The translations under genes were made by a program, and so were the position numbers. Of a stretch of DNA of 64,000 bases, positions 1 to 9,620 are shown in pieces; the first letter of the stretch is position 1; every line of letters begins with the position of its first letter. The notes under the pieces were generated by a model. The model saw only the letters and a list, made by a program, of their open reading frames with translations. It was not told the origin of the DNA and did not search any database. Location: the NCBI RefSeq assembly GCF_008254045.1, contig NZ_CP042425.1, forward strand, positions 1,922,001 through 1,986,000, given 5' to 3'. This DNA comes from Limnoglobus roseus (GTDB taxonomy: Bacteria > Planctomycetota > Planctomycetia > Gemmatales > Gemmataceae).

Positions 1-1026
1 CTCGAAGCCAAGCTCGGCGACCCGGACGTGGCCGGCGATCCCGCCAAGTTCGGCGTCGTGGCGAAGGAGCACGGCAGCCTCACGAAAGTCGTGAAGCCGT
101 ACCAGGACTTCCTCGAACTGCACGAGGCGATTCAGCAGACGGAAGCCATGCTGGCCGACGCCGAGTTGAAGCCGATGGCCGAGGAAGAACTCGCCACCAT
201 GCGGCCGCGGTACGAGGCGCTCAAGACGAAGATCGAAGACCAACTCCTGATCGAACCGGGCGAGGACTTCGACCGCCTCATCGTGGAAATCCGCGGCGGC
301 ACCGGCGGCGACGAGGCGGCCCTCTTCGCCGGCGACCTGTACGAGATGTACAGCCGGTACGCCCGCACGCAGGGGTGGACGATCGAAAATATCGAGCACA
401 GCCCCGGCGAAGCTGGCGGGTTCAAGGAAGTGGTCTTCGGCGTGAAGGGCGAGGGCGTCTTCCAGCGGCTACGCTACGAGAGCGGCGGCCACCGCGTGCA
501 GCGGGTGCCGAAGACCGAGACGCAGGGCCGCATCCACACGTCGGCCGCCACGGTGGCCGTGCTGCCGGAACCCGACGAGGTGCAGGTCGAGATCAACCAG
601 GAAGACATCGAGTGGGAGCGGATGCGGGCCGGCGGCGCGGGCGGGCAGCACGTCAACAAGACCGAGAGCGCCGTTCGCATCTGGTACCGCAAGGGCACGC
701 CGGACGAGATGGAAGTGAAGTGCCAGGACGAGCGGAGCCAGGGCAAGAACTACGAGCGGGCGATGCGGATTTTGCGGTCCCGCCTCTTCGAACGGCAGCA
801 GCAACGGTTGCACAAGGAGCGGGCCGACGCGCGGAAGTCGCAGATCGGCAGCGGCGACCGGAACAGCCGGATTCGCACGTACAACTTCTCCGAGAACCGG
901 TGCACCGACCATCGCATCGGCGTGACCGTCTACCGAATGGACGCGGTCCTCGCCGGCGACCTGGACATCATGGTGCAACCGATGCTGGACGCCGTCAAGA
1001 AAGAGAAACTCGCCGCGGCGACGTGA
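1..1026 (+). CDS. prfA: Peptide chain release factor 1 (5' end outside window)
   Basis: RF1 recognises UAA and UAG stop codons in the ribosomal A site and triggers peptidyl-tRNA hydrolysis. The frame is open from base 1, so the gene starts upstream; the GTG at 28 is an internal valine codon. The GGQ catalytic motif lies at 640-648, in the context [14 protein letters not shown]. The codon-recognition tripeptide is PKT at 508-516; the PxT form fits RF1, whereas RF2 has SPF. The C-terminal part matches the conserved release-factor core, and the TGA stop is at 1024-1026. Identification is firm; only the N-terminal helical part is missing. Confidence 0.97.
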   Translation, partial: LEAKLGDPDVAGDPAKFGVVAKEHGSLTKVVKPYQDFLELHEAIQQTEAMLADAELKPMAEEELATMRPRYEALKTKIEDQLLIEPGEDFDRLIVEIRGGTGGDEAALFAGDLYEMYSRYARTQGWTIENIEHSPGEAGGFKEVVFGVKGEGVFQRLRYESGGHRVQRVPKTETQGRIHTSAATVAVLPEPDEVQVEINQEDIEWERMRAGGAGGQHVNKTESAVRIWYRKGTPDEMEVKCQDERSQGKNYERAMRILRSRLFERQQQRLHKERADARKSQIGSGDRNSRIRTYNFSENRCTDHRIGVTVYRMDAVLAGDLDIMVQPMLDAVKKEKLAAAT

Positions 1027-1127
1027 GACCCTTTTGGCCCTGGGTTGCGGCCGCCCCGGGTGGTATCAAATCACTGCCCATGTCTGATACGCCCGACGGA
1101 CTCACCCCCTCAGTAGGAGAACGAACG

Positions 1128-1559
1128 ATGAAGATCAAGCGAACCGGATCGGCGGCGTGGCAAGGCGGGATCAAGGACGGCAAGGGCACCATCTCCACGG
1201 AGAGCGGCGCGCTGAAGGCGTACCCCTACGGGTTCTCCAGCCGGTTCGAAGGCGTGAAGGGGAGCAACCCGGAGGAACTGATCGGGGCCGCCCACGCGAG
1301 TTGCTTCACGATGGCCCTGTCGCTGATCCTGGGCGAGGCCAAACTGACCGCCGAGCAACTGGACACCACGGCCGAGGTCACGCTGGAGAAGGTGGACGAC
1401 GGCTTCGCGGTTACGGCCGTCCATCTGACCCTGAAGGGAAAGGTGCCCGGGGCCGACCAGGCGACGTTCGAACAACTCGCTGGAAAGGCGAAGGCGGGCT
1501 GCCCGATTTCCAAGCTCTTCAAGGCAGACATCACGCTTGACGCCACCTTGATTAGCTGA
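1128..1559 (+). CDS. osmC: OsmC peroxiredoxin (organic hydroperoxide resistance)
   Basis: OsmC is a cytoplasmic thiol peroxidase that reduces organic hydroperoxides. The predicted protein has 143 residues, the same length as Escherichia coli OsmC, and lines up with it from end to end (NPEELIGAAHASCF, KAGCPISKLFKA, ITLD). The two redox cysteines fall at residues 59 and 125, the positions known in the E. coli protein. ATG 1128 is chosen because an AGGAGA ribosome-binding site lies 7 bases upstream and it gives the family length. It stands alone between prfA and the kinase gene. Confidence 0.95.
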   Translation: MKIKRTGSAAWQGGIKDGKGTISTESGALKAYPYGFSSRFEGVKGSNPEELIGAAHASCFTMALSLILGEAKLTAEQLDTTAEVTLEKVDDGFAVTAVHLTLKGKVPGADQATFEQLAGKAKAGCPISKLFKADITLDATLIS

Positions 1560-1734
1560 GCCAACGGGGCACGGGCTTTGCACAACACCTCTGTGGTCCG
1601 GGGCGAGAAGCCGGGACCAGTTTCGAATTTCCAGCGTTGCGTGACGACATCCCGCACCGCTGAGGAGTGTCTGTGCAAAGTCCCTGACCCCATCCGGCGA
1701 TAACCCGCCGAACGGTAGAACGGAAACCCCTCAC

Positions 1735-4700
1735 ATGATCGGCCGTTTCGACCGCGGGGTGGTGATCGGGTTCGGGCTGCTCGTCGTGCTTCTCGCGGCC
1801 AATTCGTTTATCTCGTACCAGATTCTTCAACAACTCAACGCCGTGGAACGCGACCCGGGGTCGTGGCAGGCGTACCGCGTCGCCGCGACGACGGTCGCGA
1901 CCGTCGCCGGCCTCGCTTTGCTCACGGCACTGGGCTGGCTGTTCAAACGCCTTCTCGTCACCCGTACCCGTGCGGCGCGACTCGGCGAACAAAAGGAACT
2001 CATCGAGGCGACGCTCACCAGCATCGGCGACGCCGTGATCGCCACCGACGCGGCCGGGAACGTGACGTTCCTGAACGCGGTCGCCGAACAACTGACCGGG
2101 TGGACCGCGTCCGAGGCGATTGGCCGGCCGCTGACGACCGTCTTCCGCATCGTGAACGAGCACACCCGCGCGGCGGTCCAGAACCCGGCCTTGCGGGCGC
2201 TCGAACAAGGTCGGATGGTCGGCCTGGCGAACCACACGATCCTCATCGCGAAGGACGGCCGGGAACACCCGATCGACGACTCGGCCGCCCCGATCCACAG
2301 CCGCGAGGGCGTCGTCTCCGGGGCCGTGCTGGTTTTCCGCGACATCCATGAGCGAAAGGAGATCGAGGCCGCGCTGCGGGAATCGGAGCGGCGGAACGCG
2401 GCGGTCCTGCGGGCGTCGCTCGACGCCATCATCACGATCGACGCCGCGGGCCGGGTGCTCGCCTTCAACCCCGCGGCCGAGTTGCTGTTCGGCTACGCCG
2501 CGGCGGAAGCGGTCGGCCGCGACATGGGCGAGTTGATCGTGCCCGCGGCGATGCGCGACGGCCACCGCCGCGGGATGGCCCACTTCCTCGCGACAGGCGA
2601 GGGGCCGGTCTTGAACCAGCGGTTGGAAATGCCGGGCGTTCGGAAGGACGGCACGGCGGTGGTCGTCGAACTGATCATCACCAAGCTGGAAGGGAGCGAC
2701 CCGCCGGTCTTCACCGGCTTCCTCCGCGATCTGACGGCCAAGAAACGGGCGCTGGCCGAGGCCAAACTCAGCGAGGAACGGTTCCACCAACTGGCCGACG
2801 CCATGCCGCAGATCGTCTGGACCGCCCGCGCGGACGGCACCAACGACTACTACAACCGCCAGTGGTACGCCTTCACCGGGCTGGACGCCGACACCATCGA
2901 CGAGGCGTGGAAGACGGTCCTCCACCCCGACGACTTGGCCCCCTGTGCTGATCGGTGGGCCGAGTCGATCCGGTCCGGCCGCGCGTACGAGCAGGAAGTC
3001 CGGCTGTGGGACCGTGCGAGCAAGAGTTACCTCTGGCACCTCGTTCGCACCGTGCCGGTGCGGGACGACGCCGGGCAGGTCGTGCGGTGGTACGGGACCA
3101 GTACCAACATCAACGCGCAGAAGCGGTCGGTGGAAAGCGCCCGGTTCCTGGCCGAGGCGAGCTCGGCCCTCGCGCAACTGGTGGACTACGAGAGTACCCT
3201 CCAGACGGTCGCGAACCTCGCGGTCCCCCACTTCGCCGACTGGTCGGTGGTCGACGTGGCCACGGACGCCGGGGCGCTGCGACGGCTAGCGGTCGCGCAC
3301 CGGGACCCGGCGAAAATCCGCCTCGCGGAAGAGATGACTGAGCGGTACCCGCCCGACCCCGGCGCTCCCAACGGCCGCGATCAGGTTTTTCGGTCCGGGC
3401 AATCGGTCTTGGTGGAAGAGATCACTGACGAAGCCCTGGCGAAAGCCGCCAAGAACGAGGACCACTTTGGATTGCTGCTCGCGCTGGGGCTGCGGTCGTA
3501 CATCTGCGTGCCGCTAGTGGCGGCGGGCCGACCGCTCGGCGTTGTCACGTTCGCGACGGCGGAATCGGGTCGCGGGTACACCCACGCCGACTTGCGGGTG
3601 GCCGAAGACCTCACCAACCGGGCGGCCATTGCGATCGAGAACGCGCGGCTCTACCGGGAACTCCGCGACGCCGACCGCCGGAAGGACGAGTTCCTCGCCA
3701 CCCTCGCGCACGAACTCCGAAACCCGCTCGCCCCGATCCGCACCGGGCTGGAAGTCATCCGCCTCTCGGAAGGCCGGCCGGACGCCGTCGAAAAAGCCCA
3801 CGCGATGATGGACCGGCAACTCGGGCAAATGGTCCGCCTCGTGGACGACCTGCTTGACGTGAGCCGGATCACTCGGAACAAGCTCGAACTTCGCAAGCAG
3901 CCCTGTGACTTGGCCACCGTCCTCCAGAGCGCCGTCGAGACGAGCCGGCCGCTGATCGAATCGCAGGGCCACGAGTTGACCGTCGCGCTTCCGCCGCACC
4001 CGATCCACCTCGACGCCGACGCCACGCGGTTGGCCCAGGTGTTTTCCAACCTACTCAACAACGCGGCCAAGTACACCGAACACGGCGGGCGGATCGCGGT
4101 GGCCGCCGAACGGCACGGCGGGGTCGTCGAAATCACGGTGCGGGACAACGGCCTCGGCATCCCCGGCGAGATGCTCGCCCGCGTCTTCGACATGTTCACG
4201 CAAGTCGATCGCACCCGGGACCACGCCCAGGGCGGTCTGGGCATCGGCCTGACGCTGGTGAAGCGGCTGGTGGAAATGCACGGCGGCGGCATCGAGGCGC
4301 ACAGCGCCGGGCCGGGCCGCGGCAGCGAGTTCCGGGTCCGCCTCCCGGTGGCGCTCGTGGCCCTCGGCGAAGGCCCGCACGGGCAGAACAGCACCCTGCG
4401 CGAAGTCGCCTCGGACCGCCGGCGAATCCTGGTCGTGGACGACAACCGCGATTCCGCCGAGAGCCTTACCCAGCTGTTCGAACTGCTCGGCCACGACGTC
4501 CGCCAAGCGTTCGACGGTCCGGCGGCCGTGGCGATGGTCGAGCGCGAGCGGCCGGAGTTACTCCTGCTCGACATCGGCCTGCCGAAAATGAACGGTTACG
4601 AGGTCTGCCGCCGGGTCCGCGAACTGCCCGGCGGCGACCGGATTGTGATCGTCGCGCAAACGGGATGGGGGCAGGACGACGACCGCCGCCAGTCGGAAGC

Positions 4701-4806
4701 CGCCGGCTTTGATTCCCACCTCGTGAAGCCGATCGACCCGGCCGCCATCCTGACGCTGTTGAAGAACCTCAGATCGAACGGGGTGTCCGACGCGCCGACT
4801 CGATGA
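1735..4806 (+). CDS. Membrane-anchored multi-PAS/GAF hybrid sensor histidine kinase
   Basis: 1,023 residues. Two N-terminal hydrophobic segments (about 5-30 and 45-68) anchor it in the membrane with little between them, so sensing is probably cytoplasmic. Three PAS domains follow (about 85-205, 215-335, 345-460), then a GAF domain (about 475-640). The HisKA dimerisation helix carries the phospho-accepting His659 (AHELRNP). The HATPase domain (about 755-875) has the N box (NLLNNAAKY) and a GLGIGL glycine box. A C-terminal receiver domain has Asp946 as predicted phospho-acceptor (LLLLDIGLP) and the conserved lysine in HLVKPID. No output regulator or histidine phosphotransfer protein is adjacent, so its partner and signal are unknown. 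Confidence 0.9.
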   Translation: MIGRFDRGVVIGFGLLVVLLAANSFISYQILQQLNAVERDPGSWQAYRVAATTVATVAGLALLTALGWLFKRLLVTRTRAARLGEQKELIEATLTSIGDAVIATDAAGNVTFLNAVAEQLTGWTASEAIGRPLTTVFRIVNEHTRAAVQNPALRALEQGRMVGLANHTILIAKDGREHPIDDSAAPIHSREGVVSGAVLVFRDIHERKEIEAALRESERRNAAVLRASLDAIITIDAAGRVLAFNPAAELLFGYAAAEAVGRDMGELIVPAAMRDGHRRGMAHFLATGEGPVLNQRLEMPGVRKDGTAVVVELIITKLEGSDPPVFTGFLRDLTAKKRALAEAKLSEERFHQLADAMPQIVWTARADGTNDYYNRQWYAFTGLDADTIDEAWKTVLHPDDLAPCADRWAESIRSGRAYEQEVRLWDRASKSYLWHLVRTVPVRDDAGQVVRWYGTSTNINAQKRSVESARFLAEASSALAQLVDYESTLQTVANLAVPHFADWSVVDVATDAGALRRLAVAHRDPAKIRLAEEMTERYPPDPGAPNGRDQVFRSGQSVLVEEITDEALAKAAKNEDHFGLLLALGLRSYICVPLVAAGRPLGVVTFATAESGRGYTHADLRVAEDLTNRAAIAIENARLYRELRDADRRKDEFLATLAHELRNPLAPIRTGLEVIRLSEGRPDAVEKAHAMMDRQLGQMVRLVDDLLDVSRITRNKLELRKQPCDLATVLQSAVETSRPLIESQGHELTVALPPHPIHLDADATRLAQVFSNLLNNAAKYTEHGGRIAVAAERHGGVVEITVRDNGLGIPGEMLARVFDMFTQVDRTRDHAQGGLGIGLTLVKRLVEMHGGGIEAHSAGPGRGSEFRVRLPVALVALGEGPHGQNSTLREVASDRRRILVVDDNRDSAESLTQLFELLGHDVRQAFDGPAAVAMVERERPELLLLDIGLPKMNGYEVCRRVRELPGGDRIVIVAQTGWGQDDDRRQSEAAGFDSHLVKPIDPAAILTLLKNLRSNGVSDAPTR

Positions 4807-4915
4807 CCAAAGTTGACCGGGCGAAGGACTACGAACTCCAGCCGCGACCGCACCCTGGTCCCACCCGGAGACTTGCTTCGACTACCGCCGCCCCGCCCGT
4901 GTCCGCTCTCGCCGA

Positions 4916-7177
4916 TCAACTCACGACCAGTACCACGCGGAAGCCGATGGTGTTGCACGGGTGGTTCGGGGCCATTGCCTTGCGGGCGGCACTGCGACAG
5001 TCGGTCGCGGGGTCGGCCCAACTGCCGCCGCGGACAACCTTCTTCTCCCCCCGCGGCGGGCCGTGCGGGTCGGTCCCCGTGCTGTCGAAGTAGTAGTACT
5101 CGTTGTACCAGTCGCCGCACCACTCGCTGACGTTGCCGTGCATGTCGTGCAGACCCCACGGGTTCGGCGGCGTGCGGCCGACGGCGTTCGGGCGGCCGTG
5201 TCCGCCGGTCTTGAAGTGCGCGTCCTCGGGGATGAGCGTGGTCCCGCGCCAGAACGGCGTCGTCGTGCCGGCCCGGCAGGCGTACTCCCACTCCGCCTCC
5301 GTCGGCAGGCGGTACGCCCGCTCGGCGAGCGTCTCGTCCGCGAGCTGGCTGAGCTTCTGGCAGAACTTCTCCGCCTCGTGCCACGACACCGACTCGACCG
5401 GCAGGTCGCCGCCGCCGCCCTTTTCCTTGTGGAAGAACGACGGGTTCTTTCCCTTCAACTTCTCGTACTGGCCCTGCGTGACCGGGAAGAGGGATAGATA
5501 GAAGCCGTGGCTGATGCGGACGGGGTGCAGCGGCGTCTCGTGGGCCTTGCGCCCGGCCTCTTCGTCGGCGGCCCCCATCTGGAACGTGCCCGGCGGGATG
5601 TACATGAAGGCCATGCCGAGGGAGTTCTTGACCAGCTTCACGTGGCCGTCGGCCGTCTTCTCGGCTATCGCGTTCACCTTCGACCCGCCGTTAATGCCGG
5701 AGAGGCCCGGCCGCGTGCCGAACTTGCTGCCGCCCACCCCGGCACTGCCGAGCAAGGCGGTGGCCGCCGCCGCCGCCGCGTCGGTGTCAATGGCCTTCCC
5801 GGGGAGCACGACCGGCTTGGGGCCTCCCCCGCCTTGGCGGTTCAACACCCCGCTCCGCGACCCGTCTGGGTCGATGGCCGACGGCAACTGGGCAATGGTC
5901 TGGGCCTCGATCTTCAGCAGGTCGGCGAGCGCCTTCGCGTCGCCCGGCCGGCGGTCCGCCCGGGTGGACACGCACGCGGTCAACAGTTTCGCCTGGTTCG
6001 CCGTCAGGCCGTGCCGGGTGAACTCGTCGGCCCAGTCGCTCCCGACCGGCGACGCGACGTGCGGGTCGCGCTTCAGTAGTTGGTACCAGATGACGCCCAG
6101 CGCGTGAACGTCGTCCCGCGGGTCGGGCGGCTCGTTCTGCCGCTGTTGCGGCGATGCGTACAGCGGCGTGTACGCCCCGCGGTAGGCCAGGCGGAGCTGT
6201 TCGCACTTCGGCGTCTCGCAGTGCTTGGCCAACTCCAGGGACCGCTCGGCCTCGATCTGGCCCCAGCCGAAGTCGGTGACCCACAGCGAGAACTTGCCGC
6301 CGTCGCCGGGGTGGACGAGGACGTTCGACGGCTTCAGGTCGCGGTGGACGATCCCCCGGGTGTGCGCGCGGCCGACGATCTCGGCCAGCCGGCGGATGAT
6401 CTTCATCGCCGCCTCGGGCTTCGGGCTGTCGTACTTCCACCGCCACTCGGCCATGAGGCCGGTCAGGTCGTACCCGTAGACGAAGGCCGTCTCCAGGCAC
6501 GGCAGTTCGGCGTCGAGGTAAACGGACCGGAGCGGCACGATGCCGTTGATCTCGTTGAGGGCGAACACGTTGACGAAGAGTTCCTCGCTCGCCGCCATCC
6601 GCTTGGCCGTCTGCGGGTCGATGGCGAACTTGAGGGCGGCCGGGGAGGCGGCCCCTTCCGAATCGTCGATGCCCAGCCAGACTTCGCTGCACTCGCCCAG
6701 CCCGCGGAGTTCGGCCAGCCGCCAGTTGTCCAGTTTCGGCGGCGTCGCCCCCGCCCGGTAGTGCGCCCGCCGCGGCGGCAGGTACGACAGGAGTTGCTCG
6801 CCCTTGTAGAACGCGAGCGTCTCGCCGCCAGTTCGCCCCTCGGGATCGGACGGCCGGCGGAACATCTGGCGGATGGTCGTGGGGAAGTGCGTCAGGTAGT
6901 CGACGAGGGCGTCGCGGAAGGGGAGGTTCTGCACGCGGCCCAATCGCTCGACCGACTTGTCGAGGTGGGCCTGGTACAGGTCGTCCCCGGCGGCCGCGAG
7001 TTCCTCCAGGGCGTGCTGGATGTCTTCGCTCGGGCCGTGCTTGCGCATGTAGTCGAGTGTGACCTTCGAAACGTCGGTCATCACGTCGCCGTAGGGAATT
7101 TCGCCGGCGAGGGCGCGTCGGCCCCGTTCACAAAATGCCTGACCGACGGCATCGAGAAGAGTGTCAAGGAGAGCCAT
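4916..7177 (-). CDS. Ser/Thr protein kinase fused to a formylglycine-generating-enzyme-like (SUMF1/DUF323) domain
   Basis: 753 residues. An N-terminal helical segment of about 130 residues precedes a protein kinase domain (about 133-420) with a glycine loop (GLGECSEVWLG), the AALKFA lysine and the catalytic loop IVHRDLKPSN (Asp280). The Mg-binding motif is DFG (VTDFGWG). A linker of about 80 residues leads to a C-terminal FGE/SUMF1-type domain (about 510-750) with PPGTFQMG, PVTQGQYEKL, RLPTEAEWEYACRAG, HGNVSEWC and RGGSW. In sulfatase-activating enzymes this fold oxidises a substrate cysteine; the other members bind ligands, and catalysis cannot be claimed here. This fusion recurs in planctomycetes. 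No membrane segment is obvious. Confidence 0.9.
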   Translation of the reverse strand: MALLDTLLDAVGQAFCERGRRALAGEIPYGDVMTDVSKVTLDYMRKHGPSEDIQHALEELAAAGDDLYQAHLDKSVERLGRVQNLPFRDALVDYLTHFPTTIRQMFRRPSDPEGRTGGETLAFYKGEQLLSYLPPRRAHYRAGATPPKLDNWRLAELRGLGECSEVWLGIDDSEGAASPAALKFAIDPQTAKRMAASEELFVNVFALNEINGIVPLRSVYLDAELPCLETAFVYGYDLTGLMAEWRWKYDSPKPEAAMKIIRRLAEIVGRAHTRGIVHRDLKPSNVLVHPGDGGKFSLWVTDFGWGQIEAERSLELAKHCETPKCEQLRLAYRGAYTPLYASPQQRQNEPPDPRDDVHALGVIWYQLLKRDPHVASPVGSDWADEFTRHGLTANQAKLLTACVSTRADRRPGDAKALADLLKIEAQTIAQLPSAIDPDGSRSGVLNRQGGGGPKPVVLPGKAIDTDAAAAAATALLGSAGVGGSKFGTRPGLSGINGGSKVNAIAEKTADGHVKLVKNSLGMAFMYIPPGTFQMGAADEEAGRKAHETPLHPVRISHGFYLSLFPVTQGQYEKLKGKNPSFFHKEKGGGGDLPVESVSWHEAEKFCQKLSQLADETLAERAYRLPTEAEWEYACRAGTTTPFWRGTTLIPEDAHFKTGGHGRPNAVGRTPPNPWGLHDMHGNVSEWCGDWYNEYYYFDSTGTDPHGPPRGEKKVVRGGSWADPATDCRSAARKAMAPNHPCNTIGFRVVLVVS

Positions 7178-7364
7178 GCTAACGGCTCCTTGCGAGTGGG
7201 AGGAACCGGTGGGGAGAAGATTCGATTAGATTCTAACCCTACGTCCGCGGGGAATACAAGCAATTGTCGATGAACGTGCGATGAGAAGTGCCGGCCCGGT
7301 GTCGGGAAATCGTCAAGGCTGGCGGCGGGATGATCCGGGAACGGGTCTTGGCCCCCGGAGGGGT

Positions 7365-7407
7365 ACACCCTACCCCTCTGCCCCTCCGGGACAGAGGGGT
7401 AGGGTGT
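7365..7407 (-). terminator. Perfect 16-bp inverted repeat after the sigma factor gene
   Basis: Arms at 7365-7380 and 7392-7407 are exact reverse complements with an 11-base loop. The hairpin lies 14 bases past the stop codon of the leftward sigma factor gene and 188 bases upstream of the start of the leftward kinase gene. There is no clear T tract, so factor-independent termination is likely but not certain. Confidence 0.6.
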
Positions 7408-7420
7408 GACGGCCTTCCGG

Positions 7421-9247
7421 CTACTTCTTCTCGGCCGGGCGGGTCATGCTTTCTGGCACGGTGGTGATCGGGCCACCGCCGCCGCCGAGGCCGAAGTTCG
7501 GCATCTCGATCGGTTTCAGGTTCGTCGGCTTCTCGTACAGTCTCACGCCGTCGGTCACCGTCCCCGGCGGGATCGGCACCTGGGCCTCGCCGTAGAGTTC
7601 TCGGTAGGTTTCCTTCAGTAACCGGGTCGCGTTCTCCTTCGTCGTCAGGTAGTAGACGTTGTCCACGACGGCCGGGGCGAGGTCGCACATGTCGCCGGCG
7701 ATCTTCAGGGCCGTCATCAGCCGCGTGTCGTTGACGGTCAGCGTGACCGGCTGTTGCAACTTATCCTTCGCGCGGGCGTCGACGACGATGTTCGCCCCGG
7801 TCTGCTCGCGGAGTTGGTTGACGAAATCCGCGAGCGGTAGGTTGTCGGCCGCGATGCCCACGACCGGGCCGTGCAGGATGGCTGCGAGATCGCTTTCCGA
7901 AACCAGCTGTGCCGCCTCCTGGCCTACGGCGGTCTTTCCCGGGGTCGTGGCGGCCACCGACCCGCGGCCGAGAATGATCTGGTTCCCCTTCACGCGGATG
8001 CCGGTTTTGACCGCGATGCCGCCTTCCGTGGACCCTGGCAGGAGCTGGTCGAGCACTTCTTCCAGGATGTCGCGCACCGTGAGGCCCTTCACCACGGGAA
8101 TGGCGATCTTCTTCTCGTAAGGTTGCTCGACGCTGTTCAGTCGGAAGAAGGCGAGATCGAGGCGGATCGTCGTGCCCGTGTCCGCGCTGAGTTGTTCGAG
8201 GATGGAGGCCACCGTCTGGTCCTTGAGGGCGTCCTGGAACCCGGCCGACTTGTCGAGCGTCAGCGTGGTCTTTGAGGTCTGTCCGCCGGTGGCGGCGAAG
8301 ACGATCTTCTCGGGCGTCGCCTTCACCGCCGGGGTCGGCTTCGCCGGGTCGGCGAGCGACTTCGCGGTGGGCTTCTCTTGGGCCGTCGCGTAGTAAATCC
8401 CGGTCCCCGTTCCGCCCAACAGGCCGAGCGTGAGGCCGAAGGCGGCGAGCAGTTTCAGTTTGGTCACGGTCATGGTCGAAACTCCTTGCGCTAAAGACGT
8501 GACCGCGGGCGAGAGTGCCCCGGCCGTGGCGTCGGTGATCGTGGAAAGGACGCCGCGGGCGGTGGCCGCGATCAGTTCGCGGAGGGCCGGCGCGGCCGCC
8601 GAGAGCGGTGCGTCCAGAAGGCGTTCGAGGGTGACGGCCGTGGAGACGGCAATGCCGCGGCGGACGAGCTTCACTTGTAGTCGCTTGCGGGCCACGCTGA
8701 GCCGCGAATCGACCGTGCCGACGGGGATGTTCAAAGAGGCCGCGGCCTCCGCACTCGTCTTGCCTTCGATCAGGCACAGTACGAGGACCGTGCGGTCCCG
8801 CTCGGACAGCTTCGCCACCTCGGCGTCGATAATGGCGGCTTGCTCCTGCCGCACCGGGCGGGCGTCGGGCGGGTCGTTCATCGGCAGCCCTTCAGTCGGC
8901 AACGGTGCGAAGGCCCGTGCGGCCGCCCGACTGCTCGCCTTGAGCGCCGTCAGGAACGCCACGCGGTACAACCAGCCCGGGAGTGCCTCGCGGTTGGCGA
9001 TCTTCCCGGCGTCCCGCGCCAGCACCACGAAGGTGGCCTGAAAGGCATCGTCGGCGTCCGCCCCGCCGCCGAGCCGCCGCCGGCAAACCGCGTACACCAT
9101 CGGCCCGTGCCGGTGGACGAGCGCCTCGAAGGCGAGTTCGTCCCGCCCCGCCACGAAGCGGCCCAACAGGGCCGCGTCCGCCTCGGCGTTCAGCGGCGCG
9201 AGTCCTCGGGTGAAGCCCAGCCATCGGCCGCGAGTCGACAATCTCAT
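7421..9247 (-). CDS. ECF-type sigma factor with membrane anchor and secretin-like C-terminal extension
   Basis: 608 residues. Residues about 20-95 form sigma-70 region 2 (the DAFQATFVVLAR segment) and about 140-195 form region 4 (KLSERDRTVLVLCLIEG, then an HTH with SLNIPVGTVDSRLSVARKRL). A hydrophobic segment near 265-290 is followed by an Ala/Pro/Lys linker. The last ~300 residues contain two segments resembling short N-terminal domains of secretins (ADTGTTIRLDL, TVRDILEEVLDQLL; LADFVNQLREQTGANIVVDA). Sigma factors with such extensions are a planctomycete speciality. The layout suggests self-contained signalling, with the extension outside the cytoplasm regulating the sigma domain; that is inference. 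No separate anti-sigma gene is adjacent. Confidence 0.85.
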   Translation of the reverse strand: MRLSTRGRWLGFTRGLAPLNAEADAALLGRFVAGRDELAFEALVHRHGPMVYAVCRRRLGGGADADDAFQATFVVLARDAGKIANREALPGWLYRVAFLTALKASSRAAARAFAPLPTEGLPMNDPPDARPVRQEQAAIIDAEVAKLSERDRTVLVLCLIEGKTSAEAAASLNIPVGTVDSRLSVARKRLQVKLVRRGIAVSTAVTLERLLDAPLSAAAPALRELIAATARGVLSTITDATAGALSPAVTSLAQGVSTMTVTKLKLLAAFGLTLGLLGGTGTGIYYATAQEKPTAKSLADPAKPTPAVKATPEKIVFAATGGQTSKTTLTLDKSAGFQDALKDQTVASILEQLSADTGTTIRLDLAFFRLNSVEQPYEKKIAIPVVKGLTVRDILEEVLDQLLPGSTEGGIAVKTGIRVKGNQIILGRGSVAATTPGKTAVGQEAAQLVSESDLAAILHGPVVGIAADNLPLADFVNQLREQTGANIVVDARAKDKLQQPVTLTVNDTRLMTALKIAGDMCDLAPAVVDNVYYLTTKENATRLLKETYRELYGEAQVPIPPGTVTDGVRLYEKPTNLKPIEMPNFGLGGGGGPITTVPESMTRPAEKK

Positions 9248-9620
9248 CGCATCTTCCCCACACCCTCGCTGTACGTGATAGTTCCGTGAGAGTTGGCGCT
9301 CCTTCGGAAAAACTTCGCCGAATCTGCGTTTTCACGAGTTAGAGACTCTAGAGGGGACGAAATCTCCGACGCCGTTCCGCGAACCCTTAGCAGGCCCGCG
9401 CGAACCCCGGTGGCTCGTCGGTTGTCAAACTCTCATCAAAAATTCTCGTATCAAAACCGCCCCGAGCGGGTACTTATGGAGGGACGACGAACTACCCCGC
9501 CTGCCCCGCCCCGTTTCGCGTTCAAAATGTGCCTACCAACGTATCGAAACTGTAACGCCGTTTGAGATAATCCCCCGCCTTTGTCGTCCTATGTGTAGTT
9601 GACCCCACCCTGAGGCCGTC
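9248..9620. other. Intergenic region between divergent sigma factor and kinase genes
   Basis: 373 bases without a convincing gene. It must hold promoters for both divergent genes. It is less GC-rich than the flanks, but I saw no unambiguous -35/-10 pair, hairpin or repeat, and short open frames here have no recognisable protein features. Confidence 0.5.

Noticed and set aside
375..1127. Long open frame overlapping prfA before osmC
   Set aside because: It is a high-GC out-of-frame reading of prfA; osmC starts at 1128 with its own ribosome-binding site and exact family length.
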